A stretch of 64,000 nt of DNA from Aphelocoma coerulescens (Eukaryota > Chordata > Aves > Passeriformes > Corvidae). The position numbers and the translations under genes are program-made. The notes under the pieces are model-generated. The model saw nothing but the letters and a program-made list of their open reading frames with translations, did not search any database and was not told the DNA's origin. The DNA is taken from contig NC_091023.1 of NCBI RefSeq assembly GCF_041296385.1, positions 5,270,924-5,334,923 on the forward strand, in the 5' to 3' direction. Positions 1-11,320 of the stretch are shown here, one piece after another (within the stretch, counting starts at the first letter, position 1; the number at the start of each line of letters is the position of its first letter).

Positions 1-852
1 GCTTACCAGACTCCATTAAAATTAGCTTTCTGCTCATGTCACAAGTGGTCACAGGTTCTTTTTTCTCGTGTTTCCTCTGTAGCTGTTCAGTCATCTGACC
101 ACTTTAGCAGTAAAAGAAAAAAAGAAAAAAATCCCAGCCATGCAAATGTGATGGCCTAAATGATGTTGTCTAAATGATAATGGAAAATCTGTGCTAAAAC
201 TGATACCGAGTTCCTCTGTGTGTCTAAAATTTGTTCTTGTTGGCCAGTAGCCTCAGAATGTCTATTGTACTGAAAGAATGAAAAATTCAAGCGGACCAGA
301 AGGAGATGGTGAAGTGGCAAAATTGCTTTCAAGGGGATATTTCCCACTGCAACTGATTTCCAGTAACCCTAGGACAGACTGAAAATTCCTTCTCTTTCCT
401 CCTCAACAATTTAATACAATGTATATTTTTACCCCAGAATGGTTACAGGTAAAATCAGCAAGTTCCAGAAACCCGCCCCTATTTCAATAAAAATAGCCTG
501 TTATCTGAGTAGGTATTCCTTTTTGCCCAGGTCCCAAAGGGACAAGACAAGTGGCTAAAGATACTTGGTTAAAACACCCTTTTCTCACACACTTGACTGC
601 CAATACTCTGCCTTCCTTTGCACGCCTCCAGCAGACTTTGTGAGTGCTGGTATCGGAACTCCAGCAAATCCACAACTTGGCACCTGCCTTGTTTCAGTCT
701 AGAAGTTTAAAAAACAAGCTGAAAGATGTAAGGAATTAGAGGCTCACTGCAAATTTGCAGACTTTAGCACCCAGCTTGCACTCCTTGGAGATGTACAGTT
801 CAAGTCTAAGAAGCAAAATAAGTTTATTGGTTTTGTTTGTTACAAACCTTAC
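1..852 (-). other. KLHL6: KLHL6 intron 1 (5' part)
   Basis: Sequence downstream of the KLHL6 exon 1 donor on the minus strand. No second exon, RNA gene or recognisable repeat is visible; the intron runs off the window. Confidence 0.75.
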
Positions 853-1112
853 CTGAAATAATTGCTTGCTGCAGCAAGGACCACTCGGTGACAGGAGAAT
901 TCCCTGCTGTCCACGCACAGGATGACATCTGTGAGGGAATTTTCAAGCCGAAGGTTCTCCAGGCCATTCTGGAGCACCAGAGAGAGACCCGTATCGTCAA
1001 ACTTGACCTTTTCGCAGCTCGAGACTTCCACCAGGTCCCCCATTTTCATCGAACACTCATTGTCCAAAGAGATCTCGGGCTCCTCAGAGCTCTTCTCCAG
1101 TGTGTCCCCCAT
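853..1112 (-). CDS. KLHL6: KLHL6, first coding exon (partial gene)
   Basis: This exon encodes the N-terminal 86 residues plus two bases of the next codon of Kelch-like protein 6, a BTB-Kelch adaptor of the Cullin-3 ubiquitin ligase known from B lymphocytes. The translated exon runs from MGDTLEK through a [18 protein letters not shown] segment into the start of the BTB fold (LTDVILCVD...[15 protein letters not shown]), which matches the KLHL6 family better than KLHL24. The start at 1112 is supported by an in-frame TGA 18 nt upstream. The exon ends at a clean donor (TTCAG|GTAAGG, bases 852-847 on the minus strand), splitting the Arg codon of the NYFR motif. The rest of the BTB, the BACK and the six Kelch repeats lie beyond the left edge. 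Head-to-head with KLHL24, as in mammals. Confidence 0.9.
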
Positions 1113-1276
1113 TTTCTGGCCAGCCCCGTCTCATTCTGTTGGTGCTTCGATCTAAAAAGAGCTCCTCAGCTTCGGGCGAATCACACTGCAGAAGTTGGGC
1201 GGATTTCCTGTCCAGAGGTCTCTGCTTATCTGTAGCTGTCACACACACATAACAGGAAGCCTTGCACTTTCTCATC
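1113..1276 (-). promoter_or_regulatory. KLHL6: KLHL6 5' leader / proximal promoter region
   Basis: Sequence immediately upstream of the KLHL6 start. There is no TATA box and no strong CpG island. On the plus strand an ETS-like core (CAGGAAG, about 1250-1256) is present, which would suit a lymphoid promoter (inference). On the minus strand an acceptor-like tract ends in TTAACAG at about 1276, so this could instead be a second exon of a gene with an upstream non-coding exon. The sequence alone does not decide. Confidence 0.35.
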
Positions 1277-3179
1277 CTGTTAACACAAACAAAGGGTGGG
1301 TTTTTTCAGTGATTTTCAGGCAGTATCAACATGTTTAGAAAGGCCCTAAGATGCCTCTGGATGTGAGAAGATTACAAGTGACAGGGACAGCCTGCTTCCC
1401 ACCCTCAATCCAGTCCCTCGCTGTTATCTGGGTCTGCTGGTTGTATTGATAGGTGCACCACATGCCTATCAAGCCACTCCTAGTGGACTGGGCTGCTAAG
1501 GAAAAAGTTGTAATAGTTTATATTTCTTTCTGCAGGTATGTGGTTATTAATAACTGAGCTGATTTGGGGTTTGGTTTTGTTTCTTAATAATATGCTTGCA
1601 TATTCAGAAAACCCTAAAAGTGGATGTTTCTGTCCCTCATGACTTGTTAGCTGGCAAACATTGCATGGCTTTTTTTTAAGGCTAAATGGGCACAACTTTC
1701 TTAAGGACATGGAGCAGCATCAAAGATCTCAGAGCTGAGTGTCTTCAGGCTACACTGCTGGGCACAGGGATGTGGTCCATGCAGCCAGTGCCATGCCATC
1801 AGTTCTGACTAGCAGGCAAAGCTAAGGGAGAGAGCCTGGGGAGCACTGTACCCATGCTCGTCCCCACCATCCTCACTACTGGGCATAGCTTGAGTCACAG
1901 CTGCATCTGACTTGTCCCCAAGACAGACACGGACGGTGGCGGGACCAAGGCCTGCTCACCTGGCAGTGGGGACACTGCAGGGGAGCTCTGGGGCTGATCC
2001 TCCAGCATGACAGGAGCACACAGTGCTGAAGGTTTCGCTTTCACCTAAGGATGGACCAGATCTACTTGGACATCACCTAGATGAGCTGATCCAAGCTGAA
2101 TTAATAAGCAACACAGCCTACTGAGAGTAACAGAGCAAATCCCCGGCTTGCTTAGGAAACTCTCACGCTGGGAAGTAGAAAAGCTTACCTCTATCTCACC
2201 CTGAGAGGAATGTAGGGCCAGCTCCTCACCTTGGTAGCTTGAGTGCTAACCAACCTTGCTTTTGTGATAATTACTTCTAGGAATCCTTGTTTTGCCAATC
2301 CGCAGGTTCTTATTGTGTGTTTGGTTTCCTCTTTTGTCTCCAGCTTGTATAGCTGAGCTCACAGTGTTATGGGAAGCTTGGCTTCCCCCTCTTCTAGAAG
2401 GAGGTGAAAGCGGGTCTGCGAGAGACGGATTAGAAGATGAAGAGGAAGGAAAGCAAAAAATCTCCTTCCTGCTTTCCTCTACCTCCTTGTAATGGGGTTT
2501 TCTTCATTTTGTGTAATCTGTGCAGCCCTTTGGCTTTTTCCTTTTCCAGCTGATGTAAATGTGTTCCTGCTGCCTTTTGTGCTAACTTTTGCTAATGAAT
2601 GCTCCCTTTTCTAAAGCCAGTCCCTTCTTTCCTAAGTACTCCTGTAGGAATACGATGAGAAAATTAGGGAAACCTCTCAAAAGTACTAGGTGTGCTTTAA
2701 AAATCAGAATACTTTAACCCTATCTTGGTCTAGGTTCTCTTTGTTTATCATCATGACTTTTGACCTTTGGGAATTCATCTTATCAGGCTTTTCTCTGACG
2801 GTGAGAAGCTTCACATTGTCCTTATCTGTTTAAGCAAAGCTGAGATTCCGCAGCAATCACTTGATTCCAGTTGCTGAAGCTTTAAGCAAAGCATTACTAA
2901 TTGTGAAATTGAAGTAAGACTGTGTTGGCTGTGAGTGCTGGGAACGGAAACCCTGCAGTAACTAGGTCGGTCGATGGCTGTGGTATTGTGAGTGTGCTAC
3001 ACAGTAACTGCACTGCAGGAGTGACCTCAGCAGCTCAAGGAACTATTGACTATTAGTAGCAGTGATCATTCTCCACAGTCTGTCTCCTTCTGTGCCATTG
3101 CCAACCCATATGGTGTATTTTTAATCCCTAAAATTGTTTTTTTCCTGACAAGCAGCTCCCCTTACTTCTGTTGCCATGG
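1277..3179. other. Intergenic, nothing recognised
   Basis: Flank between KLHL6 and the ERV remnant. Only short open frames with no recognisable protein similarity are present. Confidence 0.6.
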
Positions 3180-4967
3180 TGTTGTGGTTTAACCCCAGCC
3201 AGCAGCCCAGCCCCAGGCAGCCGCTCGCTCACTCCCCCACCAGTGGGACCGGGAAGAGAATTGGGAGGACAAAAGATGGAAAACTAATGGGTTGAGATAA
3301 AGACAGTTTAATAGGCAAAGCAAAAGCCACACACAGAAGCAAAGAAAAGCAGGGACTCCATTCACTGCTTCCCATGGCAGGCAGGTGTTCAGCACCTCCA
3401 GGGAGCAGGGCCCATCACACATGATGGTTACTTGGGACAACAAACCCCATCACTCCAATTGTCCCCTCGTCCTCCTTCTTCCCCCCACATTACATAATGA
3501 GCCTGATGTCATACAGTCTGGAATATCCCTTTGATCCGTTGGGGTCCCCTGTCCTGGCTGCGTCTCCTCTCAACTTCCCGTGCACTTCCAGCCTTCCCAC
3601 TGGTGGGATGGCACAAAAAGCAGAGGCAGCCTTGGCTCTGTGTAAACCCTGCTCAGCAATGACAAAGACACCTCTAAATTATCAACCTTGTGTCCACCAC
3701 AAATCCGAAACAAAGCCCCACACTAGCCACTGTGAAGAAAATCAATCCTGCCCCAGACAAAACAAACACATTCCACCCCGTACTCCATATCATTCACATC
3801 ATGCTTAGGTCCCACACTACTCAGCACAACTTCATTCTCCACCACCCCACCTCCCACCCTTGGATATAATACACAGATGTCATTCCCTTAGTCTATGGAT
3901 CGCCCTTGCACAATGCCCACAAAATGTCCACAAATGTCCACAAAATGTCCTTCGAGTTAATCTAGTTTGTGACTTTGGGCTCCATCTGTTCTGGTGGCTA
4001 CTTGGGACAGGAAAGGCACTGTGTAAGGTGGAGTTCCTGGGCACCAAGGCCAGCTTAGATCAGGTCACTTCTGCACTGCAGCTGCTTCTTGGGAGGCTTC
4101 TCCTCCATTGATTGGGGTGGTTCCTGTTATAGTAATTCCTGTAACATACAACTCAAATCATGGCTTACAACAAAGGTGTATCCATTACAATCTCCACCCC
4201 AGGTCCTTTTGGACCGGGTTACAGGGTTTAACATTGCAATGGACTCCTCCCCTTGTCCCCAGCCTGGCTGAAACAAGGGGTTCCTGCTATAGCCCACCAT
4301 TGGCACAGTCCACACCACAGTCCTCTATGGGCTCCAGGGGCACAGCTGATTCATCATAGTCTTCACCATGGGCTGCAGGGGAATCCCTGTCTCCCCTGTT
4401 CCAGTGTGGGGTACCACCACAAGTCCTTGAACTTCTCCAGCATGGGTCCTTCCCGTGGGCTGCAGTTCACAAGCTGCTCCAGTGTGGGTCCCCTCTGGGA
4501 TCACAGGTCCTGCCAGCAAATCTGCTCCAGCACAGGCTTCTTACAGGGTCACATCCTCCTTCAAGAATCCCCCTGCTCTGTCATGGGGTGCTCCATAGGC
4601 TGAAGGGAGATCTCTGCTCCATCATGGACTCCGACTCAGGACACAGTCTGTTCCACCCCAGTTCTCACTGGAGTTCCAGCCTGCCCAGTGCAGCAGCACA
4701 GACACTGCAGTGACACCCTGGCCACCTGCCAGCCCAGGCCCATCACCATGGCTGTCATCAAAGTGCTCCCAGGCACAACACAGTGAGGTGATCAGCTGCA
4801 CAGCAGCAGCGACCACCAATGAGCACCAGAATGTAATTTACAGGCAGGCAAGCGAGCCCTGTGGCAGCCTGCTCATTACTAGCTAAACTGCAATAACAGC
4901 TATAAATTCAGTCTAGTACATCCCAATGAAAATCTCTGCCCTTTGTGCCACACACTGGGCTGCCTTG
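3180..4967 (-). mobile_element. Endogenous retrovirus remnant (passerine-type LTR plus leader, non-coding)
   Basis: The left end begins TGTTGTGGTTTAACCCCAGCC, the mirror end of an LTR family abundant in songbirds. In the element's sense (minus) direction a 3' LTR of about 590 bp is suggested (about 3770 down to 3180), preceded by an internal stretch (about 3771-4850) made of repeated phrases such as CCATGGGCTGCAG, CTCCAGCATGGG and CTGCTCC. A segment at about 4949-4967 resembles a degenerate lysine-tRNA primer-binding site. No gag, pol or env reading frame is visible and no upstream second LTR was found, so this looks like a 5'-truncated, non-autonomous copy. The small ORFs across it are chance. 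The family name (TguLTR5-like) is from memory; the right boundary is uncertain. Confidence 0.72.
3919..3950. repeat. Short tandem repeat inside the ERV (about 11-bp unit)
   Basis: About three imperfect copies of a CCACAAAATGT unit (one copy one base shorter) within the retroviral internal region. Confidence 0.6.
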
Positions 4968-7900
4968 TATTCAGAGAATCCCTTGCTCAGGGATTAATCT
5001 GCAAACATAGTAGCTAGTTTCACTTTTTGGACTAGCATGAGGACAGTGCTGAGGTGTTGTGTCTTTGCAGATATAAGGGAACAACAAACCCAGCAACCAG
5101 GCAGCTCCTCTCGTGACGTGCTCTATGGCCCAAGACTGCAGTAGCAATGTGTTATTTAATCCTGGGGCAAATCCAGCTTGTTACTTCATGGTAGAAGCTT
5201 CCAGATACATTCTTCTATTTGGCCTTTAGACTCTTGTTCTGTCTGCACTCTTATACTGTTTTCAGTAAAGAATTACCTGCTAGCTAAATGAACACTGAAC
5301 TGGTAAGAGCTGAAGGTTTGTCTGTTCACAACTTGTTTGTCTATTGTCTTTACCTTAGGAATACTGAGCTGACCTAGTATACTCTGTATCAGCTTGAGAG
5401 AACGGGATAACTGGCTGGAATTACTGTGCAAGTAATGTATATCCATCACTTGTGTCATAGCAAGTTTACAGAGCTCTGTAACATCACAGGCTGCTGCTGG
5501 TACCTATGAATCTGTACTGCTTGTACAGTACATTTGAGCTGAGTTCAGAGGCTGCTTTCCATTCTGCTCTGACTTCCTTACCTCTGCGTCTTCTGTTCCC
5601 CCTTGACTATGTCCCCTGTTTAAATGTTGGTCTGTAGCGAACACCAGCCCATTTTCAACTGTCTGTTCCTGAATCCAGGATCTCATCACTGTGGCATTTC
5701 AGCACTGTAAAGTTTGACCACGACAGATTAATCTGCCCAGACTAGCCAGGAGTCCTGGTTCCCATCCTGTAAAGTGAAAGATTCAGAAGGTTCCAGGAAA
5801 GAGTCGTGGACTTGCGGCCAGGACTAAGAGGAAGGACAGAAGAAATCTCACCTGGGACACCCACCAACAATGGATCAAGAGCAAAGAGCTGAGGCATTCT
5901 TTAAAGAAAGGCAGAAACATAGGAACCTATTTCTGACAGTTCTTGTTACTTGTTTTTCTTCCTATGTCATTGTACTTTAGCTAACAGAGCCCTTAGAGAC
6001 CAGATAAGAGGAACCAGCTATGAAACATGGCAGTGTGAGGCTGTCTCAAGGAAGAGGCCAGATAAAGCCTGGCAGGAAGTTTTCTGGAGTGAGAAAGAAG
6101 ATGCTCAGCCATCCTGGTATCACAATGGGATCTGGAAACTTTATACTCTAAGTAATGAGCAGGTTGCTGAACTTGCAGATGGCAGTGACTTCATATTTCT
6201 GACCTGGAGCTCACACAAAGTGATCCTTGCCATTTGTCTTCTTCCTCCTGCTCCAGACCACGTCCATTTTGTTACCACCAGCGATACTCCAAGTATGTGT
6301 GTTCTGTGACCAAGTGGCTTCTGTTCCAGGCTATTCTGCCTTATACTTCTTACACTCCAGATAGCTTTCAAAGCTGAAGCCACCCAACCACATGTTGACA
6401 GCTACATCCCCAGGGCTCAACATGCGTCCTCATGGCTGTGGATGGCAGCGTTCCTTCATCTGAGAGAGCCTGTTTAAAGGTGCTGGCCTCCAAGAGGGGA
6501 AGGACACAACAGCAGAAGAAAGGTCTTGGCAAGGTTTTGACTTCTTCAAGTAGAACAACACTGCAATTGTTTCCACTGTGCATCCCAATAAGCACTGCAG
6601 AAAACACCTCACAGCCAGAGGACCCTGCTGGGGAGCAGAGACTTCCTTGGTGTGGGAGCAGGGGTGGGCACTGCAGCTGGACATGTATCAGGGCTCATCT
6701 TACCATCAGCTGTTTTCTAGCACAGTGCAAAGCAAGATAGCTGAGGCCTGAGATAATCTTGTCAACCCTGGAAAGTTGCTGGATTTTTGTCTGTGTTTTC
6801 AGTACATTGGGATAATGTTCACTAGCTTAAAATAGCACGTTCTTAATTTAGCTATGGGAGAACAAATGGGATTTTAGTTTTTGAAAATACATACAGAACT
6901 TTTGGATCAGATTTTCTATAAACTGCAAATTGGAATCTTTGTTTCATTGCAGTTTACTTCCTCTGCTGAACCAGCGCCACCTTCCATTTCAAAAACTACT
7001 GCTTGAGCCTTCTCATATCCCTCCCTCTGGGCAGCTGCAGTTGTTCAAAGTCAGCAAACAATGGTGATTTTGTGAAGCTGGACTGTCTCATCCCCTCACT
7101 CTTGAAAATTGCCTCTTATTTAGAGAAGATTGCAGTGTTACCCTGCTGTGGTGCATTTATTACCTGTCCATCTTTTGCTCTTTCAGTGTTTCTGCATGTG
7201 TTTTAAGTCACTAGGATGTTTCTAGAAAAGCTGCTGCTTCCATGTATTGTTTTCTTCGGGATAGTCAGGCATTGTGCTAACAATCCAGATGAGTGACTCC
7301 AAACCGTGCTTTCACCTTGTATAAAAGAGAGGTCCCAGCTGACCAAGCTGTAAATGCCACATTATTTGGGTTCAGTATTTGAAGGCTGGTTGTTACATTG
7401 CTCCCATGTGTGTTACTGGCTATGGAGGTCACCCTGACATGTGAATGGGCCAGTTGAGCTTAAGAATCTTTGATCCCCTGCTCATTAGCTTTTGAGGGAG
7501 TGGTGGAGGAAGGCTGCTATTTAACTAAGTGTTTGTTCTATTTGAAGCAGCTGAATTGCAGTCTGGGGGTGCAGTATGGTCACTCCCAAAGCAGCAGGCA
7601 GAACAAGCTGAGACATCACTTAGCACTGTATTTTAAGATTTTATAGCCCAAGATGAGATGCATCCAAATGAAACTGGAAGGGCTGAGGCCTAGGAATGCG
7701 GCTGTAGGTAAGAACCAAAAGAAATGCAGTAGGTGCCAGCCATGGCAGTTGAGAACTGTAACAAGCCTTCCCCAGCCAGAACAGTGTTTTCCTTCTCCCT
7801 GGAAGAAGGATGTCCCTTCAACAACACCTTACACTGCTGCAGGTTTTTCATGACAACAGTGTTCCTCCTTTTCCGTCTCAAGATAATCAGTCTTTGAAAC

Positions 7901-10022
7901 TTTGAAATAGCAGCAGTTACTTCATTTCTTGTTGTATGTGAAGAGGGAAAGAAGTTGCTAAAGTTAGTTTCTGGTAGGAAAGAAGAGTCCCATTTTCTTT
8001 TAACTTAAGAGTTGAGTTGTTCTCTAAGAGATTTTGCCCGTGTTACTCACAAAAAGGCTTTGTCATCAGCATCAGACTCCCTCTTGCTTCAGTTTATGTA
8101 ACAAGATGCTCAGGTCACTTGTCTAGTGCTGTCAGCTCTGCCACCCATTAGAATTTATTAGCATCTTCTCTGTGTTATTAGCCAGTGGCTGTTTATGCAC
8201 AAATAATTCTTCCTCTAAGTAAATTACACCTTTGACCTCCATAATTGGACAGCAGGAGCAAGGTCCATGCGAGAAGAAGTAGAGGCCTGAGGTTGTCCTC
8301 AGTGATATTTTGATCTTGTATTCTTCATGCACCTCCATCTGCTGCTGCAGCCAGGCTCTGTCATCCAGCACACAAGGTAAGGAACACAGCCTTGGCAAGA
8401 GTAACAGCACTATAGCTCAGACACTTGTTCCACAGCATAACAAAACCTGACCAACTAAGCAGCTCTTGAAATGAAGGAGAGCTGTTCTGCTTGGCAGGAG
8501 CTGGGAAATGGAGGGAGCTGCCATTGCAGTGAATTATGTGGAGGTCTGTGTTTTAGGGCCTGTTCGGTGTTAATGGAACATTGGTTGGACTAAAACTTGA
8601 GTTCCTGAGTCTATTCATAGCATTTGCTGAGTGGCCTTGCGAAAAGCTCCCAGAGTGACCCCAAACCATGGGAAATAAAGCTAGTCTCTGATTGATGTCT
8701 AAAGCAACGCTGACTTCTATTTCTCATAAGGCTTGTTGATCTCAGCCAGCTCTGTGCACACATACCTAACTGATGAGTTCACACTCTGAGTGATGGTCCA
8801 GAGCTGTGACCGAATTTTGCTTTGGTTTTTCGACTGTGTGAAGCTTAGAAATGCTGGCCCCAAAATCAGTGTGGTCCTTCCTTACCTTCCTTGTGGTGGG
8901 ATTCTGCTAATTTGCAACACAGATAACCTTCCTGGGTTGTAAAGCCTCTCAACCTCCTACTTGGGAAGACCACAAGCGGAGAAGCCAATGTGATGGTCTG
9001 TGTGCTCTGTATCCTCACCACTTGCTGACTTGCATCAGGCTGCTTTGTTTGCTTCCCTGCAGGACTGAGTCTATCAGACTAGAAACCCACATGGACCCAA
9101 AGCAAAAGAATGAAGTCCAATCTAAACTTTCTGAAGCCAAATGAGATTTTTTTTTCTGGAGATGGTTACAGAAGGGAGCAGGAATCTTTGCAAGAGGGTG
9201 TGACAATCTGTGCGGTGCACACAGCAGATCACAGAGTCAGTCATTCCTTTTGACCATCATATGGTACAGCTTACACTGCTGGCTGACATGGGGTCATTTA
9301 CTAGCTTGTCTAACTATCAAAAAAAAATAGGGGTGGCATTGGCAAATATTGCTACTCTTGGAACATAAGTTTATCCCTGGAGGTTTATCCCTGGGATAAA
9401 CTTATCCCAAAGTTTCTGTAATTAATTCTTGTGTTTCCTATTCTGACATAATGAAGGGGGTAATCAATTGGTTCACTGACAGTTGACTGCTGAAAGCTGA
9501 GCCTTGTTTGGTCTAGGGGAAAGAAGCAAACTGGAAAGAAGCAGAAATCTACATGTTTTCAATTAATAAATACATAACTTTTGGTCAAAGTGCAATTTGA
9601 CTTAATACATCCACATACAAGTGCTCTCCTGCACAAAACCACTACCTACATCCATCTGATTTTCCAGTTGACTCTTTCCATCTGCAGCTACTTTTTTTAG
9701 CTCAAACCTGACATTTAAACTTGCAGTTTAATGGTGGCAAGAATGGTGAATGTCTGGTGAACCTGAATGTTAGTTTAGGAAAACAGACTGTAGTTCTCAG
9801 TTAGTTCTACATCATTACAGCAACTGAAGCTTCATCAGGTTTTAAAATACTGTTAAAAATATGGAACTTCTGCAGTTTTTCAGCAGGGTGTCTTACCTGT
9901 CTCTTTAGCAAGAAATTTAAACTTGTGTGAAACTGGTCTTTAGGCAGTGTTGTTAGATAGCTTTCAAGAGAATTCAACATTACTTAGAGAGGAAGGGTCT
10001 TTAATCTTAACTCTGTATGAAC
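4968..10022. other. Intergenic, no gene recognised
   Basis: No coding exon, RNA gene or known repeat is identified. Open frames here (for example 119 codons at 5950-6309, plus) show no family motif and no splice context. The only structural oddity is the inverted repeat at 9365-9405. Confidence 0.55.
9365..9405. repeat. Inverted repeat with two alternative hairpins
   Basis: Arms of 13 bp (ATAAGTTTATCCC at 9365-9377; its reverse complement at 9393-9405) are separated by 15 nt. A second copy of GTTTATCCC at 9383-9391 can pair with the same right arm across a single base. Confidence 0.8.
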
Positions 10023-10112
10023 CATAGAATCATAGAATGGTTTGGGTTGGAAGGGACCTTAAAGATCATCTTGTTCCAACCCCCTGTCATGGACAGAGAC
10101 ACTGTCCACTAG
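10023..10112 (-). mobile_element. CR1 LINE 3'-end fragment, short
   Basis: Begins CATAGAATCATAGAATGG and continues TTTGGGTTGGAAGGGACC, the reverse complement of the CR1 3' terminus. Only about 90 bp remain before the similarity fades, so this is a heavily 5'-truncated insertion. Confidence 0.9.
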
Positions 10113-10679
10113 AATCATATGGTGTGAGCCAGGGAGCTTGGGGATGTGGATAAGCCCTGCTTCACAGCTTCCAGCTACATGCAGCCTACGGAAGAATTGA
10201 GTTGGCAGATTGTTAGCTAAGTAGCTGAGCAGGTGGGAAAATATTTATCTGAGCAGAGATTATGCTGTAGAAAAGTACATTTTGCTAATTATTACCAGTA
10301 GCAAAAACCGTTACTGCCTTTTACGTAAGTGAATTATGAATGACCTAAAGTTAGAAACAGTGTAGGTGAGTTGTTACGATCTGTATGCAAATAAAGGTAT
10401 TGCGTGAAGTGCAAATATTTCAAATATAAAAAGAGGAAGCACTGAAAAAGTTGTACTATTTCCTGTTGAGGAAGGGAATTCTCTGAGTGTGCTTTAACTG
10501 CCTGCGTACGAAATTTGAAGGAATTCTGCTCTTAGGAGCCTATGCCTCTGCTAGTTTGGTTTTTAAGCTGATCAGAGTCATCTTAGCTCAACACAGCTGT
10601 AACTGCCTGCCTCTGAACATCAGATTCCCAGCAGCAGTGGCCAGAAAAGCATATAGAGTTTCCAGAGCCAGCCCTCCTC
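10113..10679. other. Intergenic, nothing recognised
   Basis: AT-rich spacer between the CR1 scrap and the GC-rich patch; no supported feature. Confidence 0.5.
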
Positions 10680-11320
10680 CTCGTGAGCAATGCAGGCCAG
10701 GCAGGACACGTGCCCAGGCTCTGCTCTCCGCAGGCTCCCGGGCATCGAGGGCAGCCCCGCCTGGTCCCTCTGCATCTCCAGCACCGCGCAGCTCCCGCTG
10801 ACCACCCTGCGGGTGGGCGTCTGAGCGTGGCCCCAAGCTCCTCGTGGGGCACAGCGGCACTCGGGCACGCTGCCGTGTCACCCTTCAGCAGGGAGCCGAG
10901 GGTGCCCGCGAGCTCTGGTTTTCCTCACGGGAGCGTGCAGGGAAGCTCCAGGAGCAGGGGGCGAGGTGTCCTTACAGGAGCCGCTGGACTGCGGCTCTGC
11001 AGTGCTGACATACCCCGAGAGCCTCCAGAGTCAGCGCCTGCCTTGGCGCTGGCATAGCCAGGGACCCGCCGAGGTGCTGTGAGGGCTCCTTGGTGGCTGG
11101 CAGGGCTCTGCGATCCATCAGGGAAGCTGTCTGGAATGTAGGGCATTGGGACAGCCGCGCGAGGCCAGGCGCGCAGCTCGGGAACACCGCAACGCCTCGA
11201 GGGTGGAAACTGTGACAGCTCTGGCGCTGGCAGAGCCAGGAGGCGGAGCCCGGCTCGGAGCTGAGCGCTACCGAGCGTCAGGGAGGGAGCACAAGCCCAG
11301 CTGACCGTGTGAGAAATTTT
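10680..11320. promoter_or_regulatory. Orphan GC-rich / CpG-bearing patch
   Basis: A sharply GC-rich block with many CpGs lies inside AT-rich DNA, about 9.6 kb upstream of the KLHL6 start and 7.5 kb before the KLHL24 island. It contains two related copies of a TGGCGCTGGCA-AGCCAGG phrase (about 11043 and 11221). It has overlapping short open frames on both strands, as GC-rich DNA does, but no recognised exon. It could be a promoter of an unannotated transcript, a distal regulatory island, or a GC-biased conversion patch. Confidence 0.4.

Noticed and set aside
1084..1275. Minus-strand open frame upstream of and overlapping the KLHL6 exon, as a possible N-terminal extension
   Set aside because: It is in a different frame from the conserved KLHL6 sequence, and the KLHL6 frame has a TGA 18 nt before its ATG.
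5950..6309. 119-codon plus-strand open frame
   Set aside because: No recognised motif, no splice context and no promoter features; typical of chance frames in this region.
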